DNA of 64,000 bases from Ulota crispa (lineage: Eukaryota; Streptophyta; Bryopsida; Orthotrichales; Orthotrichaceae), in contig OY987244.1 in the NCBI GenBank assembly GCA_963920765.1, positions 6,388,501-6,452,500 on the forward strand, read 5' to 3'. This document shows positions 25,401 through 36,742 of the stretch, piece by piece. The position numbers were made by a program, and so were the translations under genes. The notes under the pieces were generated by a model. That model searched no databases. It saw only the letters and a list, made by a program, of their open reading frames with translations, and had not been told where the DNA came from. Position 1 is the stretch's first letter. Every line of letters begins with the position of its first letter.

Positions 25401-26919
25401 AGCATACATCTTCACAAAGGTCTAAATTCAGTCCACAAAACTAGGATTGATATAGATTTTGGGTGTAAATCGTGCAGCCTAAGCCTTGCCAAATTAATGG
25501 CGTATGATCAATTTAACAAATTGGTGTTGCTATCTATAATATTCCTGGATACTAACAAATTCTCCTTTTTCTAGGTTGATTTATCAAAATCAAGAGTTTT
25601 GTGGAGTTCAGATAAGTTGTTAACATCATTTGATAACATAAACCCTAAACCTTGTAATATCATTTAACTCCAAGGATCATGTTAGCATATCCGCACCTTT
25701 ACACGCAAAGGGGGGTTTGACACTCGCAATCCTTGGATGACTTATGATAAGTCATCCAAATCTCTCAAAACTTTATGTTGACACTCAAACCAAGCATGTC
25801 AATCAATGTTCCTTGAAATCACTATTCATTTTAAGTTTGTGAGTTTTTATCTTATTCACTACTTGATGATTGATCAATTGGTTATTTATGGAAGACATTT
25901 GAGCCTTTGAGGAGCGAGGGTGCGGGGCAAGAATTTTGAGGACTTTTCAAAAGTAGATGTAAACTCTTAGCAAGTCAAATTTGGCAAGAGCATCTCTAGC
26001 GTTGCCCTTGCAAAGTTTGACCCAATTCAAGCTTGGATGAGAAGTGCTTCAAGCCCCTCAAATTACTCTCATGGCACTCCATCTAATATGTCAAAGCAAT
26101 GACTCTTCAAAACATTAATTACCCTAAATTTAATGAACTTTATCTTATATTCCCCTTAATGAATGGTCAAATGACTATTTATAGAGCACATTTGAAGAGC
26201 AAGGACCATCTTTGAAGAGCAAGGGTGGAGATCATGAATTTGGAAGGCCTTTCAAAATTAGATGCAATGATGTATTCTCTTGAAGTGTTAAATTTGAAGT
26301 GCAATGCTAGAGATGTTAAGAATGTGCATGTTCTTATGCATAACAAGTAACCCCAATTCTAGGTTGCCTTCTAACCTGATTCTCTTGTTGCCTTCTGTCC
26401 AAGACAAGTCCAAGCCAATAAAGGGAGTTATGATTTTTTACTTACAAATATCTATACACACACAATTGTTGTCTTTCCTTTTTACCAACACTTTAACTCT
26501 TGAACGCATGGTTTGGCTGGATTCTGTGATTGCTCCACTTACAATTGCTCTACAGTGCTCTATAGTAGTGTGGCATGTGACCACACAATATAATATTTGT
26601 CCCCAAAAGTTGCAAAAGAATGGTGCATGCTGCCTTCACAAAAATCACAAGAGTAACATCGAACCCAACACCGTATAGCATGTGCTTGTGAATCTTCTTA
26701 CAAGTTGGGGTATTTAAAAATATGTGGGCATTCAATGAGGCTATTTTTGACATTCCATGATGAAGTACATCTCTATGACCACTTCTAAAGAAAGATTGGA
26801 TGAAATAGACTTCTTTTCCATCTTCCAAGGTACTTTTTGGGCAGCCAAAGGACAATGTTTGTACTCTTGGGCATTTAGAGGTAAGCAATTTAAGCAGTTT
26901 AAGCAATTTGAATAATGGA
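25401..26919. other. Gene-free spacer
   Basis: No supported gene. Short open frames on both strands overlap and show no domain. A GAAGAGCAAGG motif recurs at about 26190-26225. Confidence 0.4.
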
Positions 26920-27160
26920 TTAACCCCTAAGTGTCACCAAGGATGTTTTTTGGATCCTAATTCCGGGAACACTTTAATCATCAAACTTCATAATCTCCAT
27001 ATTTGTATGGTGGATTTCTACACAAATTATAGATTTGCACTTGTCAGGAAGTTGTCAACTATTGTGATTATTTTAATTGTTGCTTGCACTTCAAGTTATT
27101 CCATTTAGTTTAGAATGCTCTCCCAAATCTGCTATTCTGTTTGTGACGCTTAGGGGTTAA
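26920..27160. mobile_element. 241-bp TTAA-flanked MITE
   Basis: It starts TTAACCCCTAAGTGTCACC and ends GTGACGCTTAGGGGTTAA. The inside is unlike the other subfamilies. Confidence 0.85.
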
Positions 27161-27429
27161 TGCTTATTACCACAATATTTAGTATACCAACGAGGCTTTC
27201 ACAAAAGCATGTACACCCCCTTCTAAAACCTTTGATACAGGCTGCTGAACCCTAATTTTGAACCAATGCCCTAATTTTCCAAGTTTCATCGTCACAACTC
27301 CAGTTGCCATTGCCAATAGTGTCCGCAATATCACCCTTACAACAACAACTCAAAACTCTTACAAATTCTCATACACATTCCAAACTCCTCGCAAGTCCAA
27401 TCCAAAGCTACAAATCCGAAACCTCCCTC

Positions 27430-28370
27430 ACCTTTTCTTCTCTTCTCCAAACTCTACGAAACCAGCTCTACACTTTCCAGCAATCCTGTGAAACACTCCA
27501 CACAAAGCTTGAAACCTTCAGTTTCTATTGCAAAACTGCAAAGAAAGATCCACAAACCAGACAAACGCAGAAACCTTCAACTTCTGTTGCAAAATTGCAG
27601 AGAAAGGCCCACAAAAACAAACTAAAAAATGTAGAAACCTTCAACTTGTGGTGCAAAACTGCAAAGAAAGATCCACAAAAACAGACAAACGTACACAACA
27701 AACTTTTGTTAATTTCTTTTCGTCAGTTTCAGGAATTCTTCACATTTTCTTTGTGAGTATTCACAAATTTGTGGTTTTCCCTGCGTGCTACTGTTCACTT
27801 CAAAGGAACTGCTAAACATTTCTGTCTATTTTCTTCTATGATTGACTTTTCCCTCTGTCACATTTCCCTGTCCCTAGGTTTTGTATAATGAATTCATACG
27901 CAAATCCCTACAGGGAAATCGAAAAGAGGTTGTTGTGGTAGAAAGTAGAAACCCTTCAACTGAAGGCTTCAAGCCTTCATCCTCAGTTGCAAAATTGCAA
28001 AGAAAAGCCCACAAAACAAAACAAAACGCAAAAACCTTCAAAATTCTGTTACAAAATAAACAAAGAAAGATCCACAAAACGACCAAACCTTCACACCTTC
28101 AACAACTTCAGTTACAAAACAAACAAACAAACAAACAAAGATCCTCCAAACAACCAAATCTTCATCAAACCTTCAACTTCTGTTACAAAACTCCAAAGAA
28201 AGATCCACAAAACACACAAACAAAGTCAGCAGCAAACTTTTATAAAAATTTCCATGTGTTATAAATTTCAGGAATTCTTCACATTTTCCCTATGAGTTGT
28301 TAAACATTTATGTCTGTTTATTCTATATTTTTTCCCTGTCTCACATTCACATTTTCCCGTTAAAAATTTA
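27430..28370 (+). repeat. Repetitive leader upstream of the bestrophin-like gene
   Basis: A ~538-bp segment is present twice (marker TTTCAGGAATTCTTCACATT at 27728 and 28266). Inside, a ~60-bp unit with AAAGAAAGATCCACAAA recurs near 27540, 27598 and 27661, and again near 27998, 28062, 28137 and 28194. A CAAA run lies at about 28115-28139. The segment ends about 90 bp before the gene's ATG, so it is probably promoter and 5' leader. The open frames across it are low-complexity by-products. Confidence 0.65.
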
Positions 28371-28455
28371 TATGCAAATCCCTTGACAAGACTTTGCAGT
28401 GAAATAAACAAACCTTCCAACAACAAAAATAAACTTGCAAAGAAAAACTACTTCG

Positions 28456-29502
28456 ATGTCGAAGCAAAACAGGAACAGCGTGAACATGTCACTAAAAGAC
28501 CACCACGAGAAATGGACGTACTACTTCTCAATACTGTACCACAGAACGATATATAATCACAATGCATGGAACGAGCACCGGAGCAACTTTCGACACGAGC
28601 AACACTTGGTCAGACTGGCAGGGTTTCCACTGTGGCCACCCATAACCATCCTGACAATCTACGCAGCAATCGTAGCAGGGTACAACGAGATAGTCGAAGC
28701 CCACAGACCCACGTGGAAGGTAAACGTAGTCCACTTACCCACAATTCCATTGACATTCACAGCTGCAGCATTGATCATACTTTTAGGCTTCCGCACCACA
28801 GCATGTTACGCTCGGTTCGACGAGGCTCGCAAGACTTGGGGCGGGAATTTAAACCGATGCAGAGATCTGGCAAGACAAGCATGCACGTGGATGAATTCAA
28901 ACGAAGATGAACGAACTCGACGCTAATTCATTCAATACTTAAAGGCTTACCCATATTGCATGAAAGAGAACGTCGAAGCAGAAGGCAGATTACACGACGA
29001 GCTGGTTCAAATCCTGAGTCCGGATGATCTCGATGCCGTCTTGGTTTCTACGCACCGCCCCAATCATTGCATCCAGGTTCTCTCCGAACTGCTTGCCAAG
29101 TCCCACGTGTCAGAGATCATGAAAGCCTTCATGTCTGCGAATATCACAACTTTTCATGATAATGTTGGGATCTGTGAGCGTTTGTTTAAGACTCCCATTC
29201 CGCTTTCTTATACGTACTTGACGTCGCAGTTTCTGGTGATCTGGCATCTTGTTTTGCCGATTGCGTTGTGGGACTCGTGTCGGTGGATCGTGGTTTTGGC
29301 GGCCTTTTTGAGCGCCGCGGCGTTGTTTTGTATCGATGAAGTGGGGATACAAATCGAAGAGCCGTTCTCGATCTTGCCCTTGCAAGCCATTTGTGATGGG
29401 ATTAGTTGTAATATTGATCACATTTGTGCGGCTCATCAGAGCATTGCCAGGTTGCCTTGTCTTCAAGAATTTACTGTTGTTGAATCTCTTTTTAAAATTT
29501 GA
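28456..29502 (+). pseudogene. Bestrophin-like anion channel with one in-frame stop
   Basis: The frame from ATG 28456 to TGA 29500-29502 gives 348 codons in one exon, broken by a single TAA at 28924-28926 (codon 157). Family: bestrophin/UPF0187; the plant members (VCCN type) are thylakoid chloride channels that tune the proton motive force. Seen: FRTTACYARFDEARKTWG (residues 112-129, matching the family FRTNxxYxRFxEARKxWG), CERLFKTPIPLSYTYLTSQF, and EPFSILPLQAIC near the C-terminus. About four hydrophobic segments are present, near residues 56-80, 94-118 and two in the second half. There is no obvious plastid transit peptide before MSLKDHHEKW, unlike plant orthologues. No GT-AG pair removes the stop. 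Everything else looks under constraint, so it is either a very young pseudogene, a sequence error or a readthrough case. Confidence 0.8.
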
Positions 29503-29663
29503 TGCTTTTTGTTTGAGAAATATGTATGTGTTGTGATTGTCTTGATGCGGTGGGTTTTCTTTTTTGATAAGTGAATTTAAAAACATTTGTAGAAAATGGG
29601 TCCAAATCAAGTAATCTTAATCAACACAAACAATTCCTAAACAACAGTACTTTGCTCAAAGTT

Positions 29664-29930
29664 GAAGCGTTGTTTTGTATCAATGAGGTTGGGATGCAAA
29701 TCAAAGAGCCGTTCTCGATCTTGCACCTGCAAGCCATTTGTGATGGGATTTGTAGCAATACCAATCACATATGTGGTGCTCATCAAACCACTGCTAAGTT
29801 GCCTTGTCTTCAGGAATGTAATGTTGTTGAATCTCTTCAACTTAAAATGTTCTTTTGATTTTTTAAATGTTTATTTTGTTTGTCTTGATGTGAATTGTTT
29901 TGTTTTTTAAAATTAAATTGAGAAGTAAGT
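29664..29930 (+). pseudogene. Tandem partial copy of the bestrophin 3' end
   Basis: Sequence from GCGTTGTTTTGTATC onward repeats 29319-29570 at an offset of about 345 bp, including the last ~60 codons and 3' flank. The frame stays open: NEVGMQIKEPFSILHLQAIC against DEVGIQIEEPFSILPLQAIC. It ends in its own TGA at 29856-29858. It lacks the rest of the gene and is roughly 80% alike. Confidence 0.75.
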
Positions 29931-30169
29931 TTGAAAAGGATCGATAAGTTTGTAGTATGGTCCATGTTGCTTATAACTAGCAACTCCTAAATTTGAGCAG
30001 CTCCAATCTATTGCCTTTTCAAAAGATAAAAAATAAAAAATTTGAGATTATTGAGATGAAGCTTGAGTTTTGTTCTTCTTGTTGGTGGAGTTGCTTTTGA
30101 GCTAATAGTTGTTTGTGTTGTGTTTTAGTATTTCTTATTACGGTAATAGTTATTGGTTATAAGTGTCAT

Positions 30170-30417
30170 AACACCATATTCATTCAATTGGGAACAAGGA
30201 TACATTTTGGTATTTCTAAAGTTTGCATTTTTGAGAGTATTTTGGTGATTTAGAGTGAGTTTTACAATTATTTCTTCAAGATCTTACATCAATGCTGTAC
30301 AATATCTTGAAGGAATTATCAAGAAAACTCACTTTAAATTGCCAAAATACTCTCACAAATGCAAAATCTAGAAGTCCCAAAATGTATCCTTTTTCCCTAT
30401 TTAATGAATATGGTGTT
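30170..30417. mobile_element. Fold-back MITE, AACACC family
   Basis: AACACCATATTCATTCAATT and the inverse AATGAATATGGTGTT end a near-perfect 248-bp fold-back. TCAT is duplicated at 30166-30169 and 30418-30421. Confidence 0.8.
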
Positions 30418-30589
30418 TCATGCAATATATCTAAACCAAGAAGGCAAGTTGTTTGCTTAACAAAAGAAAAGAAAATTAATAAACATCTATGGTTATTTGT
30501 GTGTAATCTATCTATTTTTTCCTCTTGGATAAGTGCACTTTGAGTTGAAGTGATTTTGCATAGGTGTGTGAAAATTAACTCTTACTGCA

Positions 30590-30715
30590 AGAAGAAAACA
30601 TGTGTCCTAAGCAACGTCCATGACGACTATTAGGTGACTCAATTACAATTATTGTGAACATTTGCAATCATTATGAACCAACTGTTGAGCACAATTTTTT
30701 TCTTGGAGTGATTTG
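30590..30715. mobile_element. CACTA-like fold-back fragment
   Basis: TACTGCAAGAAGAAAACATG at the left and ATTTTTTTCTTGGAGTGA at the right resemble the ends of 4787-4966; the inner CATTTGCAATCAT is shared with it. Confidence 0.5.
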
Positions 30716-30747
30716 TATTCAAAATTTCAACACACTTACAAATTACA

Positions 30748-31025
30748 TACACTAAATATTGCGTTAAGGTTGCCCCCACATTAATTTCTAGGTGTTTTAC
30801 ACTATATAAATACTTATTGCTATTACATTAAATTTCATTTGCAATACACAATATTTAAAGAATTACACCACAACAACAAGGTTGCAAACAAACAACTAGC
30901 CGCCTCCAAGTTGTAATGCGCCTCCAACTCTCCAACTCCTCCAAGTGACAAAGCAATGAGTCATGAATTAACTTTCCAATGCAAGGCAAACATGATTGTT
31001 AAGGCAATCTCATTTCACAATTTAG
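30748..31025. mobile_element. ~280-bp repeat, 'ACACTAAATATTG' family
   Basis: It shares TACACTAAATATTG, TTTTACACTATATAAATACT and CAATGAGTCATGA with copies at 35297, 55727 and 57930. Terminal inverted repeats are imperfect. The superfamily is not known. Confidence 0.55.
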
Positions 31026-31378
31026 TATAAGATTTAAAAAGTGAATAAACTTAGATATAACAAAGTTTTACTTTTAGGATGAATAAAATTACAACTAAAG
31101 TAGTCTTAGACTCTTGAGCTATAATACATTGCCATGTAAATATTGCACTACAACATTAGCATTGATTCTACTTGCACAAAATTCTTGACAAAACTCTTGG
31201 GGTGACAACTCACAAAACAAAGATAGGGGCTTTCTTAACCCTTCTAATGAACAAAAAGGGAACAAGCAGTTTTTATTAAGTAGGTTATAGAAACATAGTA
31301 AGAAAGAAGATATTGAGAGGATTTCAATGGTACTATTTTTATATTAATCATAAAAATTTTAGATTCTCAAAAGTCATT

Positions 31379-31631
31379 AACACCATATTCATTAAATTGG
31401 GAAAAAGAATACATTTTGGGACTTTTGAAGGTTTTAGTTGATCCCCTAAAACTGTGTTTGTAGCATTTTTTTGGGTACTTGTGCCCTCAATTGAGAGGAG
31501 GAATTTGCAAGGAAAAAATCTTAATGGGTCAAACCAAATCTAATAGTTTCAAATTTGGTTTAAGTTAACCTTTTGGGTTTAAGGTGAAGTTCAGTTTGGG
31601 AATTGCGTAAACCCAATTTAATGAATATGTT
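31379..31631. mobile_element. MITE, AACACC family
   Basis: The ends AACACCATATTCATTAAATT and AATTTAATGAATATGTT are inverted. CATT lies on both sides (31375-31378 and 31632-31635). Confidence 0.7.
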
Positions 31632-32162
31632 CATTTTAAGAACTTATAATACAAAGAATTTCTCAAATAGGGGGATCAATCAAACCCCCTAGCTCATTTT
31701 TGAAATTATTAAAAATTATTATTTCTTAAATACTCTTCTAAAAAAATCTAATAATCCCAGTGTTAAAAATTCATTATTATCTATAAAAGTTTTATTATAA
31801 GGGATTATAAGCTCTTTTGAGGTTATAATAATTTCTTAAATTTGAAGTACATAGCTCTTTTTACCCTTCTTAAAACTATCCCCCTGCACATTATAGAGGA
31901 GTCGCCACCCAGGGACAAAACATCCCATAAGTTTCAACTATTCAATTCTTTATAAACCCCAAAGTCTCCATAAAAACAAAAATAAAATAGACGACATTTT
32001 CGATTTACTTTGTGTGCATAAATTTGAAAGCTTTGTCATCAAATCAATAGAACTATGGAGGCCTATAGAAAGAGGAGAAAGGATTTAGAATTGGCATGCG
32101 CACATAGAAAGCAAGTACATATATAAAATAACTATCTTTATAATAAGTAAGACCTATTGGAC
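31632..32162. other. Gene-free spacer
   Basis: No gene or complete repeat was identified. Confidence 0.4.
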
Positions 32163-32553
32163 ATGGTTGTTACTTTGGGTAAGATTTGACAACCAAACAA
32201 CCCAAGCAGATGCACAAAACAAACCGCAGTGATGCACTAACCCACGTCTTTGTTCAACCTTGCTTTTTAGAGTTTTTTACCTAAAATTAGAAGAATCAAA
32301 TTGCTATTTATCAGTTTTGCTATATAATAAACTTGAAATCCATGTTTTGACTTCATGTTGGCAATATCGAGTATCACACTATCACTAGCATGTACCAAGT
32401 AAAATTATCTTATCATCTTTTATCAAATTTTGAGGTCAATTATGAGTTGACTACATTGGACTGTTGGACAAACATGAGCTCCATGACTCCATCCAGCCCT
32501 TTGGACAGACAATCAAGCAGACAGATAGTCCAATGTGACAACCATGCAATTGG
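32163..32553. mobile_element. TIR element downstream of HSP20
   Basis: The ends CATGGTTGTTACTTTGGG and CCAATGTGACAACCATG are inverted. The element is homologous, in opposite orientation, to 36743-37240, so the HSP20 gene lies between two inverted copies. Confidence 0.6.
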
Positions 32554-32618
32554 ATGATACAAGTTTAAATACCTATCCATGAAACTTCACTAAAGCACCA
32601 AGGGTGAGCTTTTTTTTT

Positions 32619-32910
32619 GGGGAAATTACACGTAGGGGCACAAAAATGAAAAATATTACAAAAAGGGGCATAGTTTCAAATTAATTACAAATAGGGGCGC
32701 AATTCCAAGACCCCTTCACTAAAATTTCTTTACTTATGCTTGATTTAGAGAGGTTTTTAAGGTTTTTGAAAGTTAGCTAACATTTAATGTGATGTATCTA
32801 AATCAACCAATGTCCAAACCAAAATTTTATTGAAATTTACAAAAAATGAACTGAAATTGTGCCCTATATGTAATTATTTTCATTTTTGTGCCCCTATTTG
32901 TAATTTCCCC
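32619..32910. mobile_element. 292-bp MITE in the HSP20 3' flank
   Basis: GGGGAAATTACACGTAGGGG at the left pairs with CCCCTATTTGTAATTTCCCC at the right, and the inner arms (GCACAAAAATGAAAA) also pair. It ends about 240 bp beyond the HSP20 stop codon. Confidence 0.75.
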
Positions 32911-33153
32911 CTTCTTTTTTTTATTGTCGGATTTGACGCTGCAGAAGTGAAATTATAGTGAAATACAGAGTTTCAATTCACTTGAGCAGCCTAAAACTAA
33001 TGCCCAAACTCCCATGAAGCTCATATTTCTGTTTTTCCAGAGACACAACCACACAAACTTTGCAGTTGCACATTTATTCATGTTAATTATCACTAACCTA
33101 CATTTCTAGTCACAACCAAAGGGAGATCCACTGTAATTCTGTAATCAATCTAA

Positions 33154-34331
33154 CTAGGCAGTGGAGCTGGTCGCCTCTGCCTCGGCTTTCTCCGCAGCCT
33201 TGCCCGGCTCCTGCGACGATGGCGACGCTGCTGACGCTGGAGAGTCACTGATGTGGATTTGACGAGGCTCCGAGGCCGGGACCTGCTTCAGCTTCGGTAT
33301 CGACACCGTCAACGTCTCGTTGGTCACCTCCGCTTTGATCTGCTCCAAGTCCGCCGTCTCTGGAAGCTTAAACTTTCGCATAAAACTGGTTCCCGAGCTG
33401 GAGCGCTTCTGCGCTTGCCGTTGTGGGTCAGTTGCAATCGCCGCAGTCGCCGCAGCGTTGCCGTCCTCGGCCGCCACTTTGGGCTCGTTGCTGTATTTGA
33501 TGTACAGAGTTCGGTCGTCTTCGACCTGGATTTGCAAGTCCTCCTTCTTCAAACCTGCAATTCAGACAATAGGGAAAATTTGAGCCCTACAAGAGTCCCT
33601 TGATGTTTGACAATCCAAGCTATTAATTGGTTAGTGTGAGTGCAAAAAAAAATCACTCATATCTATCACTATACCTTAGTCACATACATAATCCAAAATA
33701 ATATAAAAGCTTTGCACACATAAAATTTGTAAAAGTACTTCACTATTCAAATAGAGTAAAATAGAATTTATGAACTTGTTGTACATTTGTACCCATAATT
33801 TTGAGCAATTGAGATAACATAATAATATAACTTTCATGATTAATTCAAAAGTGGAGCAAAAATCAGGGATAATTGATTTGTTTGTTGTAGTGAGACTTTG
33901 TCGGAGCCTTTTCGGAGATCTCAAAATTTTCCATAGTTCATACACTAAATTGGTGATTTAATCAGAATCGAAAACACGGTTCAAAGCACAAATTCGGAAC
34001 CCTAAACTGGTGATTCACACGTAAGAAGCGAAGCTAGAAGTGAAAACACGTTCAAAGCATAAGTTCGGAGAGACGAATTAGTCAAAACCATTAGTAAGTG
34101 CATACCTGGCAAGCGAAGCTTGAAAGTGTGACCCTCTGGTGATTCAGACCATTGCACGACACGAGCGTTGGACATGGCAGGTCCACAATTTGCAGCAGCC
34201 TGTCTGTGCTGCATCATGGGAACCTTGACGATGACGAGGTCGGAGAACAGCGACGGGCTGCCGAAGCTGAAGGGCCTGGAACCCCGCCGGCCACACCCTC
34301 GCCCGAACCACGGTGATATTACTAACGCCAT
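33154..34331 (-). CDS. Small heat-shock protein, HSP20/alpha-crystallin family
   Basis: Two exons, 34331-34106 and 33554-33154, join in phase 1 (G|GT) to give 208 residues. This is an ATP-independent chaperone that binds unfolding proteins and forms oligomers. Seen: an MALVISPWFG start like plant class I proteins, an alpha-crystallin domain at about residues 58-165 with GLKKEDLQIQVEDDRTL and RKFKLPETADLEQIKAEV, then LTVSIPK and an IHI motif (175-177) that fits the IxI oligomerisation motif. The C-terminus is Ala/Ser/Glu-rich. Odd points are a long Ala-rich loop (about residues 97-127) where plant class I proteins have a shorter one, and a 551-bp intron. No transit or signal peptide is obvious, so it is probably cytosolic. 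A heat-shock element and TATA box lie upstream. A decayed inverted copy lies at 20.4 kb. Confidence 0.9.
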
Positions 34332-34485
34332 TCCTTGCTAGCAACTGTCAAACTCCAACAACACAGACGATCCTCGTAATAGAAAATAACTGAAAATAAA
34401 CTGGGAATAAGCTGCAACTAAGAACTGTTTAGAGATTGATCTTGAATTGAAACTGGAATGGGTTTAGATGAGCTTGTTGTTGCAA

Positions 34486-34491
34486 TTTATA
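34486..34491 (-). promoter_or_regulatory. TATA box of HSP20
   Basis: TATAAA on the minus strand, about 155 bp upstream of the ATG and 31 bp downstream of the heat-shock element. Confidence 0.6.
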
Positions 34492-34522
34492 TTGATTGGG
34501 AGAGATCATAGGTGGATGTGTA

Positions 34523-34535
34523 GAATGCTCTGGAA
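34523..34535 (-). promoter_or_regulatory. Heat-shock element of HSP20
   Basis: TTCCAGAGCATTC on the minus strand gives three alternating 5-bp units with one mismatch. Its position just upstream of the TATA box fits heat-shock-factor control. Confidence 0.65.
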
Positions 34536-34950
34536 GAGTCTGGACGCCGGTGTCGATGTCACTGAGAATTCTTCGCTCGGAGGAGTCGAGATGGTTCCAT
34601 AGCCGAAAGCCATGTATCTCCTGATAGTTTAATTTTCCTGTTAGTTTTGCAAACAGAGAGTTGTTTAGTTTGTACTCGGATCTGGATGAATTTCAGGCTC
34701 ACATTCGATGGAGTTATCGTCGTTTACCCGATGAGTGCTGGGGGGTGTAGCTTATGAGTTTTGGAGCTCTTCAAGGCAAAATATATCATTCATTTGCCGA
34801 AGGGTATTCTAGACTCAAGATCTTCATTTTGTAAGTCTTTTTTTTTTCAATCTTTTGACATCTTTACATGAACTGAGTTAGAACGTGAAGCACCCAATGA
34901 TCAAAAAAGTTTGAAAAATACTCAAAAACTGCCCTCCTTTCGAAGCATAC

Positions 34951-35187
34951 TTGGATGTATTTCATGCATTTCATACAATTCTTTGCAGACATTCAGCTTT
35001 GAAGCTGGCTTTTTTCGGGGATAACAATGTCCTCTTTTCCACCACCAGTGGTATAGAAATCCGGCCAATTCACCGACCAGGGACAGGTGTACGAGGTTCA
35101 GTTCAGCGGAGATTGTGGCCCTTGGATGGCGAGGATTTTACATCAATGGAGGTGCTGGAGCTCCAGCGACGTTACTTGATAGAGTGA
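34951..35187 (+). other. Open frame of coding-like composition, unrecognised
   Basis: A 78-codon frame (for example RPIHRPGTGVRGSV) is more GC-rich than its flanks and lies about 0.6 kb upstream of HSP20 on the other strand. No domain is recognised and neighbouring frames look equally plausible. It may be a gene fragment carried by a transposon. Confidence 0.2.
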
Positions 35188-35393
35188 GCGGCAAGGCTCG
35201 GAGATTGTTCTGGATCATTCTAGTGAATTCAAGAATGGTCTTTCGACAAGGGTGGGTAAGGGTTGCTTGTTGAAAAGGTAGCTAGGTTTATATGGTTTGT
35301 ACACTAAATAGTGAAATTAGACTAGCCCATACTAATTTCTTGAGATTTTACACGATATGAATACTTACTGACAACAAAATCTGTAATTTGGGT

Positions 35394-35685
35394 CCTGCAT
35401 ACATAACATTCAGTAGCCTGAAGAGAGGCTGCCTTTCCCTCTCTTCAGGTATCATCCACAAACTTCATCTTGAATTTATTTATTTATTTTCTTTTAAATT
35501 TTCTGACACATTTAGTCCTTTCGACATGTGTGCATTGAACTAAGCCTCCCTTTCATACACTCTGACAAATTTAGTCAAGTGTCCCCATAGCTAAAGAAGG
35601 GTGTGGAATATTCCACACCATTCTCTTGGAGGGAGGGTAGCCTTTACTAGTGCTATTGAATGTTATGTACAGTATGCCGCCTAGC
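35394..35685. mobile_element. TIR element inside the stack
   Basis: CATACATAACATTCAGTAG at the left and the inverse ATTGAATGTTATGTACAGTA at the right. CTGAAGAGAGG and CCTCTCTTCAG form an internal hairpin at about 35417-35448. Confidence 0.45.
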
Positions 35686-35765
35686 AACAATGAAAATGCT
35701 TTAGAAAAATAAAATAAGGATGTCCATGTAGTAAACCATGTAAAACCCTAGTATTTGTATTAAAG

Positions 35766-36432
35766 ACAAAATTTAATAAATTGGAAAAAAGGATTCATTT
35801 TTGGAACTTTGGAATTTTACATTTTTGAGAATATCTTGGTCATTTAGAGCAAATTTTATGATGATTTCTACAAGATCTTACATCAATGATGTACGGTCTT
35901 TAAAAAATTATCACAAAATTTACTCTAAATTCAATAATTTGCCAAAGTACTCTCACCAACGCAAAATTCAAAAGTTACAAAATGTGTTTTTTTTCCCAAT
36001 TTTTTGGGGAATGACTAGGCAAACACCCCCTAGTTGCTACATGGACACCCTTGTAGCCCAATTTATTAAATTTGAGATCATTATTACATTGAAAAATGAA
36101 ATAAAATCAAAACAATATTTTAGAGCACATTTGCTTCTACAAGTGTTGCAAACATATAACAAATATGTCTTATTTGTGACACGGTCAAGAGTTAAATTGT
36201 AAATGAAGGGAGCAACTAGTTTAATTCTTGACCATGTCACAAATGTGACATATTTGCTATATATTTACAACACTTGTAAATGCAAATGTACAGTAAAATA
36301 TTGATCTTATTTTATTTCATATTCAATGTCAGTAATAATAATCTCAAATTTAATAGGTTGGACTGTAGGGGTGTCCACGTAGCAACTAGGGGTGTCCTCT
36401 TAATCATTCCCCAATAAATTGAATATGGTGTT
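35766..36432. mobile_element. AACACC-family MITE split by an insertion
   Basis: The body at 35766-36003 matches the fold-back at 30170-30417 (GATCTTACATCAATGATGTA versus GATCTTACATCAATGCTGTA). Its right end, AAATTGAATATGGTGTT, appears only after the element at 36004-36414. Confidence 0.65.
36004..36414. mobile_element. 411-bp near-palindromic fold-back element
   Basis: TTGGGGAATGACTAGGCAAA pairs with the inverse at the right (CATTCCCCAA end). Arms of about 190 bp pair almost throughout, including GTTGCTACATGGACACCC against GGGTGTCCACGTAGCAAC. The transcript of either strand would form a long hairpin. Confidence 0.8.
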
Positions 36433-36742
36433 ATTAGCATCCAAATTGTCAAGCATTGAGTCATGAGGGGACTTTCAAGGGTCAACTTAATTATTGAGAG
36501 CATATGCACGAATATATGCAATACTTGACTTGCCAGGCGTTTACATTTATCTTAAACAGCCTTCAAAATATTAACAAATGACACACAATCCAATTTTGAC
36601 TCATATTTAGTAACTCAAACTCAATCAATTGGTTTAATAAAAGAAAATAAAAAATTTCACTAGTGCTCAACGCGCTACTAAAGGTATTAATGCTCTATGA
36701 GGGTGAATGTGGTTACTTCTTGTGGAAATTTGGTTGCAGCAA

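Larger units (their letters stand above)
35297..36520. mobile_element. Nested stack of MITEs
   Basis: The outer pieces (GTACACTAAATAGTGAAATT on the left; GCATTGAGTCATGAGG on the right) belong to the family at 30748-31025. It is interrupted by 35394-35685 and by 35766-36432, and the latter is itself interrupted by 36004-36414. Confidence 0.55.

Noticed and set aside
27304-28295. Several open frames rich in Lys, Gln and Thr upstream of the bestrophin-like gene
   Set aside because: They follow the ~60-bp repeat and have no domain; they are repeat by-products.
29110-29610. 166-codon frame antisense to the bestrophin-like gene
   Set aside because: A shadow of the sense coding sequence with no recognisable product.
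34951-35187. Gene upstream of HSP20
   Set aside because: Coding-like composition but no ATG context, exon partner or domain; kept only as a low-confidence open frame.
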